Counted from the stretch's first letter, positions 28,717 to 38,632 are shown. The stretch: 64,000 nucleotides of DNA from Pseudomonas protegens (GCF_013407925.2 NZ_CP060201.1:186001-250000); one strand, 5' to 3'. Made by a program: numbers and translations. The notes: generated from the letters alone by a model not told the origin.

Positions 28717-31287
28717 TCAGGTGCTGGAGCGGTCGGCCCGAGGCGCCTGGACAGCGAGTTGCAGCATGGCGTCGCGGTCCAGGGGCGGACTCAGGTAGCG
28801 CCCCTGAACCTCATCGCAGCGCATGTCCCCCAGCGCGGCGAACTGCTCCGGGGTTTCCACCCCTTCGGCCAGCACTTTCAGGCTCAGGGCATGCCCCAGG
28901 TCGATGATCGCCTGGACGATCGAGCGGCCGGCCGGACTGCGCCCCAGCCCGGCCACCAGGCTGCTGTCGATCTTCAGGCCGTCCAGGGGATAGGTCCGCA
29001 GGTACTGCAACGCCGAACAGCCACTGCCGAAATCGTCCAGCAACAGCTGCACCCCGAGGGCCTTGAGCCCGTCCATGATGTCCTGCACCTGGCGCCCGTC
29101 GTCCAGCAGCGCCTTGTCGGACACCTCCAGCACCAGGCGCGAGGGAGCCAGCCCGCTCTGGCCAAGCACCGACCTGATCCTGGCCACCAGCTGGCCGCGC
29201 TGGAACTCGCAGGCCGAGAGACTCACCGCCAGTTGCAGGGGTTCGGGCCAGCCCTGGGCCGCACGGCAGGCCGCGTGCAGCACCCAGTTGCTCAGCGGCA
29301 GGATCAGCCCGGTGTCCTCGGCAATGGGCATGAACACCTCGGGCCCCAGCAGCCCACGCTGCGGGTGCTGCCAGCGCACCAGCACCTCGGCGCCCAGCCA
29401 GTGGCCGTCGCCCAGCCGATAGCGCGGCAGGAACCGCAGGGTCAACTGATCCTGGTCGATGGCCTGGCGCAGGTCGCGCTCCAGACCGCGGCGCTCGATG
29501 ATCCGCGCGTTCATGTCGGCGGCATAGAAACGCCAGGTGCTGCGCCCCGCCGCCTTGGCCTCGTACAAGGCCATGTCGGCAAAACGCAGCAGTTCCTCGG
29601 CCTGGCTGGCATCGGCCGGGGCCCGGGCGACACCGATGCTGGCACTGATGAAGACTTCATGCTCGGCAATGTAGAACGGCTCTTCGATTCGCTGGATCAA
29701 GCGGCGGCACAGGCCGTCGATTTCCGGCTGGGCCATCTGCCCGGGCACCACCAGCACGAACTCGTCGCCACCGACCCGAGCCACCAGGTCCTCGCCGCGC
29801 AGGCAGTGGGACAAGCGCTGGGACACCTCATGCAGCACCTGGTCACCGGCGGCATGCCCCAGGGTGTCGTTCACCGGCTTGAAGCGGTCCAGGTCGACGC
29901 TGAGCATCAACAAGGGCTCCTGCAGCACCCTCAAGGCCGACAGCCGATCTTCGAGGTACTCGCGCATGCGCATGCGGTTGGCCAAACCGGTGAGTGCATC
30001 GTGCTGCGACAGGTACTCGATGCGCCGCCGGGCGGCGACCTCCTCGGTGATATCGCTGGCGGTGCCGCGGTAACCGCCGCCGGCCATGGCCCGCACCGAG
30101 AGGCGACAGACCCGCGGCCGGCGCTGACCGTCCAGGTAAGCGCATTGCAGGATGCTCTGGGAACGCCGATCCGAGGCGCCCAGCCAGTGGCGCAGCGATC
30201 CCTGCTCGGCGCTCAGCAGCTCATGCATCGGCCGGCCCAGGGCCGACTCCCGGGACAGGCCGGTGACAGCCTCGAAACGCTCGGACAGGTAGGTGAAGCG
30301 CAACTGCGGGTCGACCTCCCAGATCCAGTCGGAGGCCGCTTCGGCGACATCGCGAAAACGCGCTTCGCTGGCCTCCAGCGCTCCGCGACTGCTGCGCAGG
30401 GCCTGGATCTGGTCATCGATGACCCGCGCCGCCTGCGCCGAACGGCGCAACAGCAGGATCGCCATCAGGCCCACCAGCAGCCCGGCCAGCAGCAACAGCG
30501 GCACCACCAGCACCAGCAACTGGTGCCCCGGTCGCGTCGGTTGCCAGTGCAGGGTTCCGGCGCCGTCGGGCAGGCTCAGGGTCGGCTGCGGGCTCGTCGC
30601 CCCGGGGGCGAGCAGCTGCAACTGCTCGACGCCCGCTTCACGGCTCAGCACCAGCAAACGGCTCGGATCCAGCGACACCACGAACAGCAGCACCGACTGC
30701 GGACCGCCATCGGCACGCACTTGCGGATCGTCGCCCGGGCTCAGCACGCTGCTGAGCACCAGCGCCGGTGTCCCGTCGATCGCGTGATAGCGGCTGAAGA
30801 CCTTGCCCGTGGTTGCCTGGCGTGCCTGCGCCAGCCAGGGTTGCAGCGCCTCGCCGAACCAGTCCCGGGCATCCACCGACGCCAGGCGACCGGCCACCAG
30901 CGCGTAGGCCGTGCGATCCGCCGGGTCGATGACGAACACCCCGTCAAAACCCAGGTCGCGGTACAGGGCCGGGCCGAAGTTGTGCCGGGTGTAGGCCCAG
31001 TCCGGATCGACCCCAAGGTGCAGGTGCTGATAGGCATCGCCCCACTGCGCATAGTCCTTGACGGTGGTCCGGGCATGGTTTTTCAGGGTTTGCAGGGCCT
31101 GCTCGATTTCCAGGCGGTTGTGCTGTTCGGCGGCCAGGTTCTGGTCGAGGGCGATGTACACCAGCAACACCCCGGTAAAGAGAAACAGCGCCAACAGCAG
31201 TCCCGAGCAGCCGAGCAAGGTGGCGCGGGCCAGCGCCTGGTTCGAGAGGCTGCGTCCCGGCGTCAGATCAAGACCTAGGTTTTCCAT
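28717..31287 (-). CDS. CHASE4-PAS-GGDEF-EAL membrane protein, EAL probably inactive
   Basis: 856 residues. TM helices near 25-47 and 258-281 bracket a periplasmic CHASE4-type domain (VKDYAQWGDAYQHLH). A PAS domain follows (about 305-420). The GGDEF domain has intact VGGDEF (506-510), DLDRFK, NDTLGH and an RxxD site (497-500), so cyclase activity is expected. The EAL domain shows EVL at 634-636, Ser instead of the metal-binding Asn (VSLSA), EVSD instead of EITE and DDFGSG, suggesting loss or weakening of hydrolysis. Start ATG 31287 follows CGGAG. It is convergent with the four-gene operon. Confidence 0.9.
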   Translation of the reverse strand: MENLGLDLTPGRSLSNQALARATLLGCSGLLLALFLFTGVLLVYIALDQNLAAEQHNRLEIEQALQTLKNHARTTVKDYAQWGDAYQHLHLGVDPDWAYTRHNFGPALYRDLGFDGVFVIDPADRTAYALVAGRLASVDARDWFGEALQPWLAQARQATTGKVFSRYHAIDGTPALVLSSVLSPGDDPQVRADGGPQSVLLFVVSLDPSRLLVLSREAGVEQLQLLAPGATSPQPTLSLPDGAGTLHWQPTRPGHQLLVLVVPLLLLAGLLVGLMAILLLRRSAQAARVIDDQIQALRSSRGALEASEARFRDVAEAASDWIWEVDPQLRFTYLSERFEAVTGLSRESALGRPMHELLSAEQGSLRHWLGASDRRSQSILQCAYLDGQRRPRVCRLSVRAMAGGGYRGTASDITEEVAARRRIEYLSQHDALTGLANRMRMREYLEDRLSALRVLQEPLLMLSVDLDRFKPVNDTLGHAAGDQVLHEVSQRLSHCLRGEDLVARVGGDEFVLVVPGQMAQPEIDGLCRRLIQRIEEPFYIAEHEVFISASIGVARAPADASQAEELLRFADMALYEAKAAGRSTWRFYAADMNARIIERRGLERDLRQAIDQDQLTLRFLPRYRLGDGHWLGAEVLVRWQHPQRGLLGPEVFMPIAEDTGLILPLSNWVLHAACRAAQGWPEPLQLAVSLSACEFQRGQLVARIRSVLGQSGLAPSRLVLEVSDKALLDDGRQVQDIMDGLKALGVQLLLDDFGSGCSALQYLRTYPLDGLKIDSSLVAGLGRSPAGRSIVQAIIDLGHALSLKVLAEGVETPEQFAALGDMRCDEVQGRYLSPPLDRDAMLQLAVQAPRADRSST

Positions 31288-31506
31288 AGTGCTCCGAGCG
31301 CCATAGCGAAAAACCGACCCGTGTGCTCCAAGCCCACGCGGCCTGAGATAAAGCTCCTGCTTGCCTGTTAGACGATAGACAGTATTTCCCTGCCAGGCCT
31401 GAAGAAACACCGGGCGCGGGAACCGTGCAACTAGGGCGATGGGCTCAGGGCATGCCGCCAGCGACCGGGCAACGGCCCGGCGGCACCCTGCAAACGACGG
31501 CCGGGG

Positions 31507-32466
31507 TCAGTCCTGGCCTGGGCGGGGAATCACTGTGGGCAGCTGTTGCACCTGGTGATAGATGCTCAGGCCCAGCTTCTGGGCGATCTGCACCATAGCG
31601 TCGCAGCCGGCCGAGGGTCCGCCGATGCGCAGCAGTGCATCACAGCGTTGCAGCAGGCGTTCGGCATAGGCGTGGAAGCGCTGGTTGTAGACCTCGTCGC
31701 CCACCGCCCGGGACCCGGCCAGACGGGTCATGGGCAAGGCCACCCATTCCCCCAGCAACGGGAAATGCCCGGCCGCCAGCACCTGGGCGGCGCACTGTTC
31801 CATGGCCTCGACATTGCGCGCCAGCAGCAGCGGATCGTCGCCGGTGCCGGAGCGGTAAGGGCCGGCCACCAGCACCGTCAGGCTGCGGGGCTTGAGCACA
31901 TGCAGCTGCAGGTATTGCAGGAGCATGATGGTCTTGCCGTCGGCGATCTCGCCGCTCTTGATCATGTCCAGGGCCTGGTCGATATCCAGCTCCAGGACTT
32001 CGATGTCCTCGCCTTCGTGCTCCAGCCCGCCGCCCTCGTCGATGCGATCTTCGGCCTGGTAATGGCCGATGAAGAAATGCACCCGCTCGGTCACCGAACC
32101 CGGGCTCATGAACGCGTCGAAGACCTTCTGCACCTCGCCCACCCGGCAGCCGGTTTCCTCTTGCGCTTCCTGGCGGATGCGCACTTCCGGGCTGGCGTTG
32201 TCCAGCAGCCCGGCGGCGGTCTCGATCAGGTAGCCGCTGTGGTCGTTGACGAAGGCCGGCATGCGGAACTGCCGGGTCAGCAGCACCGTGCGCCGCTCCA
32301 GGTTGTACAGCAGGATGGTCGCGCCATTGCCGCGGTCGTAGACCTCGCGCTCCTGGGCCTGCCAGCTGCCATCGCGGCGGCGCAGTTCGAAGCTGTATTT
32401 CTTCAGCACGTACCAGTTGTCGGAGAGGGTCTGTTCGGCGGTGATGCGGATTTTTTCCTCGCTCAT
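31507..32466 (-). CDS. NudK-like Nudix hydrolase fused to a DUF4406 domain
   Basis: 319 residues. Residues about 1-195 match GDP-mannose pyrophosphatase NudK: Nudix box in [20 protein letters not shown] and [17 protein letters not shown], and [11 protein letters not shown]. Residues about 200-310 are a DUF4406-like Rossmann domain ([44 protein letters not shown]) related to nucleoside 2-deoxyribosyltransferases. The first half should hydrolyse GDP-mannose or a similar nucleoside diphosphate sugar; the second may act on nucleotides. Start ATG 32466 overlaps the stop of the upstream SUKH gene, so the two are coupled. Confidence 0.88.
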   Translation of the reverse strand: MSEEKIRITAEQTLSDNWYVLKKYSFELRRRDGSWQAQEREVYDRGNGATILLYNLERRTVLLTRQFRMPAFVNDHSGYLIETAAGLLDNASPEVRIRQEAQEETGCRVGEVQKVFDAFMSPGSVTERVHFFIGHYQAEDRIDEGGGLEHEGEDIEVLELDIDQALDMIKSGEIADGKTIMLLQYLQLHVLKPRSLTVLVAGPYRSGTGDDPLLLARNVEAMEQCAAQVLAAGHFPLLGEWVALPMTRLAGSRAVGDEVYNQRFHAYAERLLQRCDALLRIGGPSAGCDAMVQIAQKLGLSIYHQVQQLPTVIPRPGQD

Positions 32467-33452
32467 GGCTGCTCCTGAGTCTGTGGGCCGGCGGGGCGAA
32501 ACCCCGACAATTGTTCCAGCAACTGCGCGCGGTAGGCCGGAGTCAGGGCCAACCCGCCCGCCGCCTGATGCAGATGACCGTCCGCCAGCCGCGCGCGGAA
32601 CCAGTCGCGGATGAAATCCGGGGCGTAGCCGCCGGTGCCAAAGCCCTTGGCGAAGGCGATCATGTGCTGATAGACCTGCAGGTAGGCCTCTTCGTCGGGG
32701 ACTGGGTAGCGGTTCTGGTACAGCCAGAACTGCAGGTCATACAGCAGGTGCGACAGCGGGTCGGCGTGCAGGGCAAAGTAGCGCTTGTCCTGGACGATGC
32801 GCAGGGCGATCTGGCGAATCAGCGGCCCCAGGTCCGGCACGTCCGGGAAGTGTTCAAGCAACTCCTCCAGCAACGGCGAAAACGGCGCGCCGGCGACCGT
32901 GTCCAGGTCGTCCAGGTAATCCTGCTCCGAGGTGTCGTAGACCTCGGGTGACACCAAGCCGCGGACAAAGGCCTCGAAGTTCGGCGCCAGCACCGTCACC
33001 GCGTAGTCGCTTTCCTGGTCCACATGCACCACGCGCGGTTCACCCTCGGGGCCGCACTCGCGGTAGTCCAGAGCAATCATGTCGTGCCCGGCGGACGGGC
33101 AATTGCAGATGTACACCCCGAGGTCCGGATAGCCCCACTCCTCGATCATGAAGCGGCTGCCCAGGCTGCCGCCCAGGGAGTAGCGGGTGTCACGACCGAT
33201 GCTCAGGAAACTGTCGATCGCGCAGTGGTCCTCGGCCCAGGAGGTGCCCTGCTCCGTGGGGCAACAGCACAGGTGCGGGCAGCCACCGTTGTAACGCTGC
33301 ATGAACGCCACATAGGACGGCGGCAGGCGATAGCCCAGCAGGGCCTGCAACTCGGCGATCAGCGCGGCGCTGGCCGGTGGCTGGTTGATCTTGGCACTCA
33401 GGTCATGGTCCCAGAACGCATCCAGGTCAATATCGTGGGGAAAGTCGCTCAT
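32463..33452 (-). CDS. SMI1/KNR4 (SUKH)-family protein
   Basis: 329 residues. The N-terminal half carries a SUKH-type fold: [27 protein letters not shown], then SFLSIGRD and [28 protein letters not shown]. The C-terminal half is helical and unassigned. SUKH proteins are often immunity proteins or cytoplasmic regulators; no toxin gene is adjacent, so the immunity role is not supported here. A cysteine cluster (HLCCC) is notable. ATG 33452 and ATG 33461 are both possible starts; neither has a strong ribosome site. It overlaps the Nudix gene by 4 bases (ATGA). Confidence 0.75.
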   Translation of the reverse strand: MSDFPHDIDLDAFWDHDLSAKINQPPASAALIAELQALLGYRLPPSYVAFMQRYNGGCPHLCCCPTEQGTSWAEDHCAIDSFLSIGRDTRYSLGGSLGSRFMIEEWGYPDLGVYICNCPSAGHDMIALDYRECGPEGEPRVVHVDQESDYAVTVLAPNFEAFVRGLVSPEVYDTSEQDYLDDLDTVAGAPFSPLLEELLEHFPDVPDLGPLIRQIALRIVQDKRYFALHADPLSHLLYDLQFWLYQNRYPVPDEEAYLQVYQHMIAFAKGFGTGGYAPDFIRDWFRARLADGHLHQAAGGLALTPAYRAQLLEQLSGFRPAGPQTQEQP

Positions 33453-33519
33453 CCGGTGCATCCGTTGCGGTTGAAGGTCGGCCTGTGCCGAAAGCTGCAC
33501 AGGCTACCGCAATCCTGCT

Positions 33520-33834
33520 TCAGAGCCACCAGCGCAGAAGGAAAAAGAAACCCATGCTCAGCAGCATGCTGAGCAGGGTATTGCGGGTGTAGATCACCAG
33601 CACGATGGCCACCAGCGAGCTGAGCAGATAGGGATTGGCCCAGTGCAGGTTCAACTGGTGATCGGGCATGAACACGATCGGCCCGCAGATCGCCGTGAGC
33701 ATGCCCGGCACCGCAAACCCAAGGAACTGCCGGGCGTTGCTGCTCAGGCGCAGCGGCAGGCGCGGTTCGAGAAACACGTAGCGATTGAGAAAGACCAGCA
33801 GGCCCATGCCGAAAATCACTGCCCAGACCATCAT
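33520..33834 (-). CDS. azlD: AzlD-family branched-chain amino-acid exporter small subunit
   Basis: 104 residues, four hydrophobic helices, with the AzlD-type ARQFLGFAVPGMLTAICGPIVF segment. It works with AzlC to export branched-chain amino acids at the inner membrane. Its ATG overlaps the TGA of azlC (ATGA at 33831-33834), so the two are translationally coupled. Confidence 0.88.
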   Translation of the reverse strand: MMVWAVIFGMGLLVFLNRYVFLEPRLPLRLSSNARQFLGFAVPGMLTAICGPIVFMPDHQLNLHWANPYLLSSLVAIVLVIYTRNTLLSMLLSMGFFFLLRWWL

Positions 33835-34529
33835 GCGCGCCCCCGAGAGAATTTATTGCAGACAAAACCCGCGCTCATCCCGGCCAGCCCCGCCAGCACC
33901 AGGGCCGAGCCCCAGTGCCAGTAGCTGAACAGCACCGAGCAGAACAGCGACACGGCGACACAGACCACGGTGGGCACATCGCGCACCAGCGGCGTGATCA
34001 GGGCGATGAAGGTGGCGGCGATGGAAAAGTCCAGGCCCAGGTGCTCCAGGCCCGGAATGCTCTTGCCCAGGACGATGCCCAGCAAGGTGAACAGGTTCCA
34101 GGCCACGTAGAAGGTCAGGCCCACGCCCAGGGCGTACCAGCGGTCGAACTGCTGCTTGTCGTGGGCGCTGGTCAGGGCGAACAGCTCATCGGTAAGGAGA
34201 AAGCCCAGGCCCACCCGCCAACGCCCGGGCAAGGGCGAGATCACCGAGCGCAGGCTCATGCCGTAGAGCAAATGCTGGGACGTGAGCAGCAAGGTGGTCA
34301 GCAGGATCGAGAAGATCCCCGCCCCGCCCTTGAGCATGCCGATGGCCACCAATTGCGCGGCGCCGGCGAAGACAATGCTCGACAGGCCCTGGCCCTGCAG
34401 CGGGGTGAGATTGGCCTCGATGGCCATGGAACCGGCCAGCAGCCCCCAGGGCGCGGTGGCCAGGGACAGCGGCATGATGGCGATGGCACCGCGGATAAAC
34501 GCGGCGCGGGGCAGAAGAACGCTGGACAT
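33831..34529 (-). CDS. azlC: AzlC-family branched-chain amino-acid exporter large subunit
   Basis: 232 residues with several membrane helices; family signature AIAIMPLSLATAPWGLLAGSMA and SSIVFAGAAQLVAIGML near the N terminus. Partner of the AzlD protein downstream. Start ATG 34529 (MSSVLLPRAAF) is chosen; an upstream in-frame extension is unlike a membrane protein N terminus. The ribosome site (CAGGGTG) is modest. Confidence 0.88.
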   Translation of the reverse strand: MSSVLLPRAAFIRGAIAIMPLSLATAPWGLLAGSMAIEANLTPLQGQGLSSIVFAGAAQLVAIGMLKGGAGIFSILLTTLLLTSQHLLYGMSLRSVISPLPGRWRVGLGFLLTDELFALTSAHDKQQFDRWYALGVGLTFYVAWNLFTLLGIVLGKSIPGLEHLGLDFSIAATFIALITPLVRDVPTVVCVAVSLFCSVLFSYWHWGSALVLAGLAGMSAGFVCNKFSRGRA

Positions 34530-34644
34530 AACACCCTGCACACAGATGACGGACGCTGACTGTGCCAGCTGGCACGGCGCCTGGCTTGAACGATCTTGCG
34601 CAATTGCCCACCGCCGCACTTTTTTGCAACCGCCAAACGCCGAA

Positions 34645-34737
34645 GGAGCGAGCTGGCTCGCGATGTACTCAAGAACGCCGCGTTGCCCCAGTGAACGCGG
34701 CGTTTTCGTTGACCACCACCGCGAGCCAGCTCGCTCC
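34645..34737. repeat. REPIN: inverted pair of Pseudomonas REP elements around a hairpin
   Basis: GGAGCGAGCTGGCTCGCG (34645-34662) is repeated in inverse orientation as CGCGAGCCAGCTCGCTCC (34720-34737). Between them is a second perfect stem, AACGCCGCGTT / AACGCGGCGTT (about 34674-34704), followed by TTCGTT. This is the typical arrangement of REP doublets in fluorescent pseudomonads and probably also acts as a transcription barrier between azlC and fabV. Confidence 0.85.
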
Positions 34738-34813
34738 CCCCCTTGATCAAGCGCCCGGACTGATCACGCTGGCTGAGCCGCAGCGGCCGCGACGCAACAC
34801 CGGGGCCTGAAAC

Positions 34814-34845
34814 GACAACGCCCCTCACGGTGGAGGGGCGTTGTC
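34814..34845 (-). terminator. Probable terminator of fabV
   Basis: GACAACGCCCCT / AGGGGCGTTGTC form a perfect 12-bp stem with an 8-base loop, 19 bases downstream of the fabV stop. On the minus strand it is followed by GTTTC, a weak T-run. Confidence 0.75.
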
Positions 34846-34864
34846 AGGTGACGCTAGAGGCGGA

Positions 34865-36061
34865 TTACAGCTGGATCAGGTTGCTGATCTTCACGTCCGG
34901 ATCGACGTCGGCCTCGTAGTCGACCCCTTCGATTTCGAAACCGAACAGGCGCAGGAACTCGTGCTTGTAACCGACAAAATCGGTCATTTCGTAGAGGTTC
35001 TCGCTGGTCACCTGGTCCCACAGCTGCTTGACCCGGTCCTGGACCTGCGGTTGCAGCTCCTTGTAGTCGGCACGCAGGCGGCCTTCCTGGTCGATCACCG
35101 GCTCGCTGTTGTACAGGCTGTCCTTGTACAGGCCGTAGACCTGTTCGATGCAACCTTCGTGGCTGCCCTGCTCTTTCATCACCTTGAACAGCAGCGACAG
35201 GTACAGCGGCATGATCGGGATCGCCGAGCTGGCCTGGGTGACCACGGCCTTGAGCACCGATACACGGGCGTCGCCGCCCAGCTCGGCCAGTTGCTGGCGC
35301 ATGCCGATGACTTTCTGGTCCAGGTCCTTCTTGGCTTCGCCAATCGAACCGTTCCAGTAGATGTCGTGGGTCAGCTTCTCGCCCAGGTAGGTGAAGGCGG
35401 TGGTTTTCGCGCCTTCGGCCAACACACCGGCTTCATGCAACGCGTCGATCCACATCTGCCAGTCTTCGCCGCCCATCACCGCCACGGTGCCGTCGATCTC
35501 TTCCTGGGTCGCCGGTTGCAGGGTGGTTTCCTTGACGATTTCCTTGTCGGTGTCGACACCGCGCAGGGTCACGGACTTGCCCAGGGGCTTGAGGGTCGAG
35601 CTCAGCACTTCACCGGTCTTGGGGTGGGTGCGGCGCGGCGCGGCCAGGCTGTAGACCACCAGGTCGATCTTGCCCAGGTCGCGCTTGATGGTTTCGATGG
35701 TTTCGGCCTTGACCGCATCGGAGAAGGCGTCGCCGTTGATGCTCTTGGCGTACAGGCCCTTTTCTTCGGCGAACTTGTGGAAGGCCGCGGTGTTGTACCA
35801 ACCGGCGGTGCCCAGCTTGCCGTCAACGCTGCCGCGCTCGAAGAACACGCCCAGGGTGTTGGCGCCGCAACCAAAGGCGGCGGTGATCCGCGCGGCCAGG
35901 CCGTAGCCGGTGGAAGCGCCGAGGACCAGTACGTTCTTCGGCCCTGCGTCGATGGCGCCCTGCTGGGTGACGTAATCGATCTGTTGCTTGACGTTGGCTT
36001 CGCAACCCACCGGATGGGTCGTCACACAGATAAAGCCGCGAACGCGGGGTTTGATGACCAT
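34865..36061 (-). CDS. fabV: FabV-type trans-2-enoyl-ACP/CoA reductase (NADH)
   Basis: 398 residues, full length for FabV. N-terminal [20 protein letters not shown] and the NAD-binding [17 protein letters not shown] are characteristic; the catalytic Y-x8-K is present in [14 protein letters not shown]. It reduces enoyl-ACP in the last step of fatty-acid elongation and, in pseudomonads, is linked to triclosan tolerance. Stand-alone gene with a stem-loop terminator. Confidence 0.97.
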   Translation of the reverse strand: MVIKPRVRGFICVTTHPVGCEANVKQQIDYVTQQGAIDAGPKNVLVLGASTGYGLAARITAAFGCGANTLGVFFERGSVDGKLGTAGWYNTAAFHKFAEEKGLYAKSINGDAFSDAVKAETIETIKRDLGKIDLVVYSLAAPRRTHPKTGEVLSSTLKPLGKSVTLRGVDTDKEIVKETTLQPATQEEIDGTVAVMGGEDWQMWIDALHEAGVLAEGAKTTAFTYLGEKLTHDIYWNGSIGEAKKDLDQKVIGMRQQLAELGGDARVSVLKAVVTQASSAIPIMPLYLSLLFKVMKEQGSHEGCIEQVYGLYKDSLYNSEPVIDQEGRLRADYKELQPQVQDRVKQLWDQVTSENLYEMTDFVGYKHEFLRLFGFEIEGVDYEADVDPDVKISNLIQL

Positions 36062-36506
36062 TCACAATCTCCCAATTTCAATGTGCCAGGCGCCGATAAC
36101 GGCGGCGGCAGTGTCACTTGCTAAGGTCGTAGACGCTCGCAATGGCTTCGCGTCACCAACCGATGGAATTTGCCCGGCAGGCCGAGGCTTGGCGCCCCTG
36201 TGCCGGTGCCCTCGGGGCGACATCCAGGCGGCCAGGGCCGAGACTCTAGCAGCTGCACCGGCGAGCTTGTGCATCCGCCCGGCGAAATTTCTGCGCTCAC
36301 CTGCCGCCATCGTTGGCGGGCCAGAGGCAGCCACGGCCTCGGGGCATCATGTCCAGGGGCTGTAGAGCCCGTCGTAATCCCCCCGAGCCGACGCCAAAAT
36401 CGCCCCGGCATGCCCCGCCAAGGCACGTGGCAGAGCCCGCAGTTTTAGCGCGACAGGCGCTGACCAGTCGTACTAAGCTCTGCGTTTTATCCCCCAAGGG
36501 CACTGC
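36062..36506. other. Gene-free interval between fabV and the solute-binding protein gene
   Basis: 445 bases separating divergently transcribed genes. It is GC-rich and contains only short open frames without ribosome sites. Promoters for both neighbours must lie here, but no confident hexamer pair, operator or riboswitch was seen. Confidence 0.4.
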
Positions 36507-37256
36507 ATGAAATGGATGCTGCAGGCACTGTTGCCGCTGTTGAGCCTCACCGCTCAAGCCGGTGAGTTGCGCATGCTGACCGACAACCACCCGCCGCTGC
36601 ACTTTCAGCAGGGCCCGCACATGACCGGCTTTGCTGTGGAAGTGGTGCAAGCCCTGGCGCAACGCACCGGCGATCCGGTGCAGGTGCAGCAACGGCCGAT
36701 GCTGCGCGCCCTGCGCGATGCCAGCGAGGACGCCGACACCGCGGTGTTTACCATTCTGCGCACCCAGGAGCGTGAAGCGCGCTACCAATGGGTCGGCCCG
36801 CTGATGCGCACCGAAACCGCGCTCTACACCCGCCGCAGCGACGATCTGCAGATCAGCGACCTGAGCCAGACCCGGGGTCAGATCGCCGTGCCGCGCAAAT
36901 GGCTGGTCTACGGTTACCTCAAGCAGCAGGGCCTGGACAATCTGTGGGGCGTCGACAGCCCGGAAATCATGATGCGCCTGCTGCAGATCGGCCGCGTGCA
37001 CTACGTGGTCGCCGACACCATGAGCGTCAGCACCTTTGCCAGCAATGTGGGCCTGCCCTTCGAACAGTTGCGTTACCAGATGCCGCTGATGCACCAGGAC
37101 GCCTACATCGCCTTCTCGCCCAAGGTCGATGCGGCCCAGGTGGCCCGCTGGCAGCGGGCCCTGGACGCGATGAAAGACGATGGCAGCCTGCAAGCGTTCA
37201 TGCAGCGCTGGCATATCGACCACCCGCCCCCGCAGGTGGGCGGATTCAAGCCATGA
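36507..37256 (+). CDS. Periplasmic solute-binding protein (SBP_bac_3-like)
   Basis: 249 residues. A short signal peptide (MKWMLQALLPLLSLTAQA) precedes ELRMLTDNHPPLHF, typical of family-3 binding proteins. A central FTILRTQEREARYQWVGPLM and C-terminal WQRALDAMKDDGSLQAFMQRW match small periplasmic amino-acid-binding-like proteins of pseudomonads. No ABC transporter genes are adjacent, so it is an orphan receptor or works with a distant permease. Ligand unknown. Confidence 0.82.
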   Translation: MKWMLQALLPLLSLTAQAGELRMLTDNHPPLHFQQGPHMTGFAVEVVQALAQRTGDPVQVQQRPMLRALRDASEDADTAVFTILRTQEREARYQWVGPLMRTETALYTRRSDDLQISDLSQTRGQIAVPRKWLVYGYLKQQGLDNLWGVDSPEIMMRLLQIGRVHYVVADTMSVSTFASNVGLPFEQLRYQMPLMHQDAYIAFSPKVDAAQVARWQRALDAMKDDGSLQAFMQRWHIDHPPPQVGGFKP

Positions 37257-37381
37257 CTCGCCTTGCCCAATGGAGCGCCATGCCCCCTGCCCGCAATACG
37301 CGGCCCAGGCGCGCCAACCGCTGCCCCGCCTGCTCAAACGACCGCTGATGCCGGGCTGAACCCCGCGCCAAGGAATGTTCC

Positions 37382-37651
37382 ATGCCGACCTTTACCCCTG
37401 CCCGCCCGCTGCACCGCCTCCATTGCGCCGGCTGCGGCTGGCACCTGGCGATACTCGGCCAGAGCGACGCCAGCGTGCGCAAATGCCCCTGGTGCGGCAG
37501 CCATGATTTCAGCGACCAGCCGCCCAGCCGCAGTGGCGCCGGGCAGCTCCTGCAATGCAGGCACCATGGCCCGGTGGTGGTGCAGGTACTTGACGACAAC
37601 ATCGACAGCCAGGACTTTCTCGACAATCTGTATTGCCCGTTCTGCCCCTGA
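37382..37651 (+). CDS. Small zinc-ribbon-like protein
   Basis: 89 residues with three cysteine pairs: CAGCGW (15, 18), CPWCG (35, 38) and CPFC near the C terminus, plus a CRHHG. This pattern suggests one or two zinc knuckles. AAGGA lies 8 bases before ATG 37382. No family name recognised. It lies between the binding-protein and DeoR genes on the same strand. Confidence 0.65.
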   Translation: MPTFTPARPLHRLHCAGCGWHLAILGQSDASVRKCPWCGSHDFSDQPPSRSGAGQLLQCRHHGPVVVQVLDDNIDSQDFLDNLYCPFCP

Positions 37652-37789
37652 CCCGTGGCCAACTGGCCAGCTGATTCTGCGAAGCGTTTTCTGACGCGCG
37701 CAGGGCACTAAATCTCGTCCACAGCAGCTACATTCGCTACTATGGCCTGCCGATTTCTGCCTTTGCCGACCCGCCAAACCGGAGCTTCA

Positions 37790-38602
37790 ATGCCTACCCC
37801 CAAGGACCTTGCCAGCGACAGCGGCGCGCCGATGATTCCCGAGCAGCGCCGCGAGCAGATCCTGCGCCAGTTGCGCAAGCACCAGGTGCTCAGCGTGCAT
37901 CAGTTGATGGAGATGTTCGACTGCTCGCACATGACCGTGCGCCGGGATATCGCCCTGCTGGAACAGGAAGGCCGTGCCCACTCGGTGACCGGCGGCGTGC
38001 GCATCGCCAGCCAGTTGCACAGCGAGCCCAGCCATCAGTCCAAGGCGGTGGTGGAACTGCCGCAGAAGCAGGCCATGGCCAAGCTCGCGGCGGGTCTGCT
38101 GCATGCGGACATGACGGTGTACCTGGATGCCGGCACCAGCACCCTGGAGATCGTGCCCTACATCAAGGCGCTGTCGGGGATGACCGTGGTCACCAACGAT
38201 TTCGGCGTGGCCCAGGCCTTGATGGAGGCGCCCCAGGTCACGGTGATCCACACCGGCGGGCAGCTGGACCACTCCAACCATTCCTGTGTCGGCGGGCTGG
38301 CGGTGGCCACCCTGCGTCAAGTGGTGACGGACATCGCCTTTATCTCCACCAGCTCCTGGGACCTGCGCCGGGGCATCACCACGCCCTCGGCGTTGAAGGT
38401 CGAGGTCAAGCAGGTGGCGATGCAGTCGGCGACCCAGGTGGTGCTGGTGGCCAGCAGCTCCAAGTACGGCACCTTCGGCATGTACAAGATCGCCGAGCTG
38501 GAGCAGTTCGACATCATCATCAGCGACGCGGCCCTGGCCCCGGCGGCGGCGGACGGCATTCGCAAGCAAGGCGTGGAGTTGCTGCTGCCGGCGCAAGCCT
38601 GA
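37790..38602 (+). CDS. DeoR-family regulator, likely of the threonate operon
   Basis: 270 residues. The N-terminal winged helix-turn-helix (about 17-70) reads QILRQLRKHQVLSVHQLMEM and MTVRRDIALLEQEGRAHSVTGG. The C-terminal DeoR sensor domain (about 80-255) has YLDAGTSTLE and TNDFGVAQAL, the sugar-phosphate-isomerase-like pocket. In enterobacteria the equivalent ygbIJKLMN cluster has a DeoR gene (ygbI) beside the L-threonate genes, so control of the leftward operon at 40.1-45.5 kb is likely. GGAGC precedes ATG 37790; an upstream ATG at 37742 lacks a ribosome site. Confidence 0.85.
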   Translation: MPTPKDLASDSGAPMIPEQRREQILRQLRKHQVLSVHQLMEMFDCSHMTVRRDIALLEQEGRAHSVTGGVRIASQLHSEPSHQSKAVVELPQKQAMAKLAAGLLHADMTVYLDAGTSTLEIVPYIKALSGMTVVTNDFGVAQALMEAPQVTVIHTGGQLDHSNHSCVGGLAVATLRQVVTDIAFISTSSWDLRRGITTPSALKVEVKQVAMQSATQVVLVASSSKYGTFGMYKIAELEQFDIIISDAALAPAAADGIRKQGVELLLPAQA

Positions 38603-38632
38603 GTCAGCGACAGGTCCCGCCCACAGCAGTCC

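Noticed and set aside
32463..33452. SUKH gene as immunity protein of a toxin system
   Set aside because: No polymorphic toxin, secretion or inhibitor gene nearby; kept only as a family assignment.
36062..36334. Open frame of 90 codons upstream of fabV
   Set aside because: No ribosome site and composition not coding-like; it is the 5' region of fabV.
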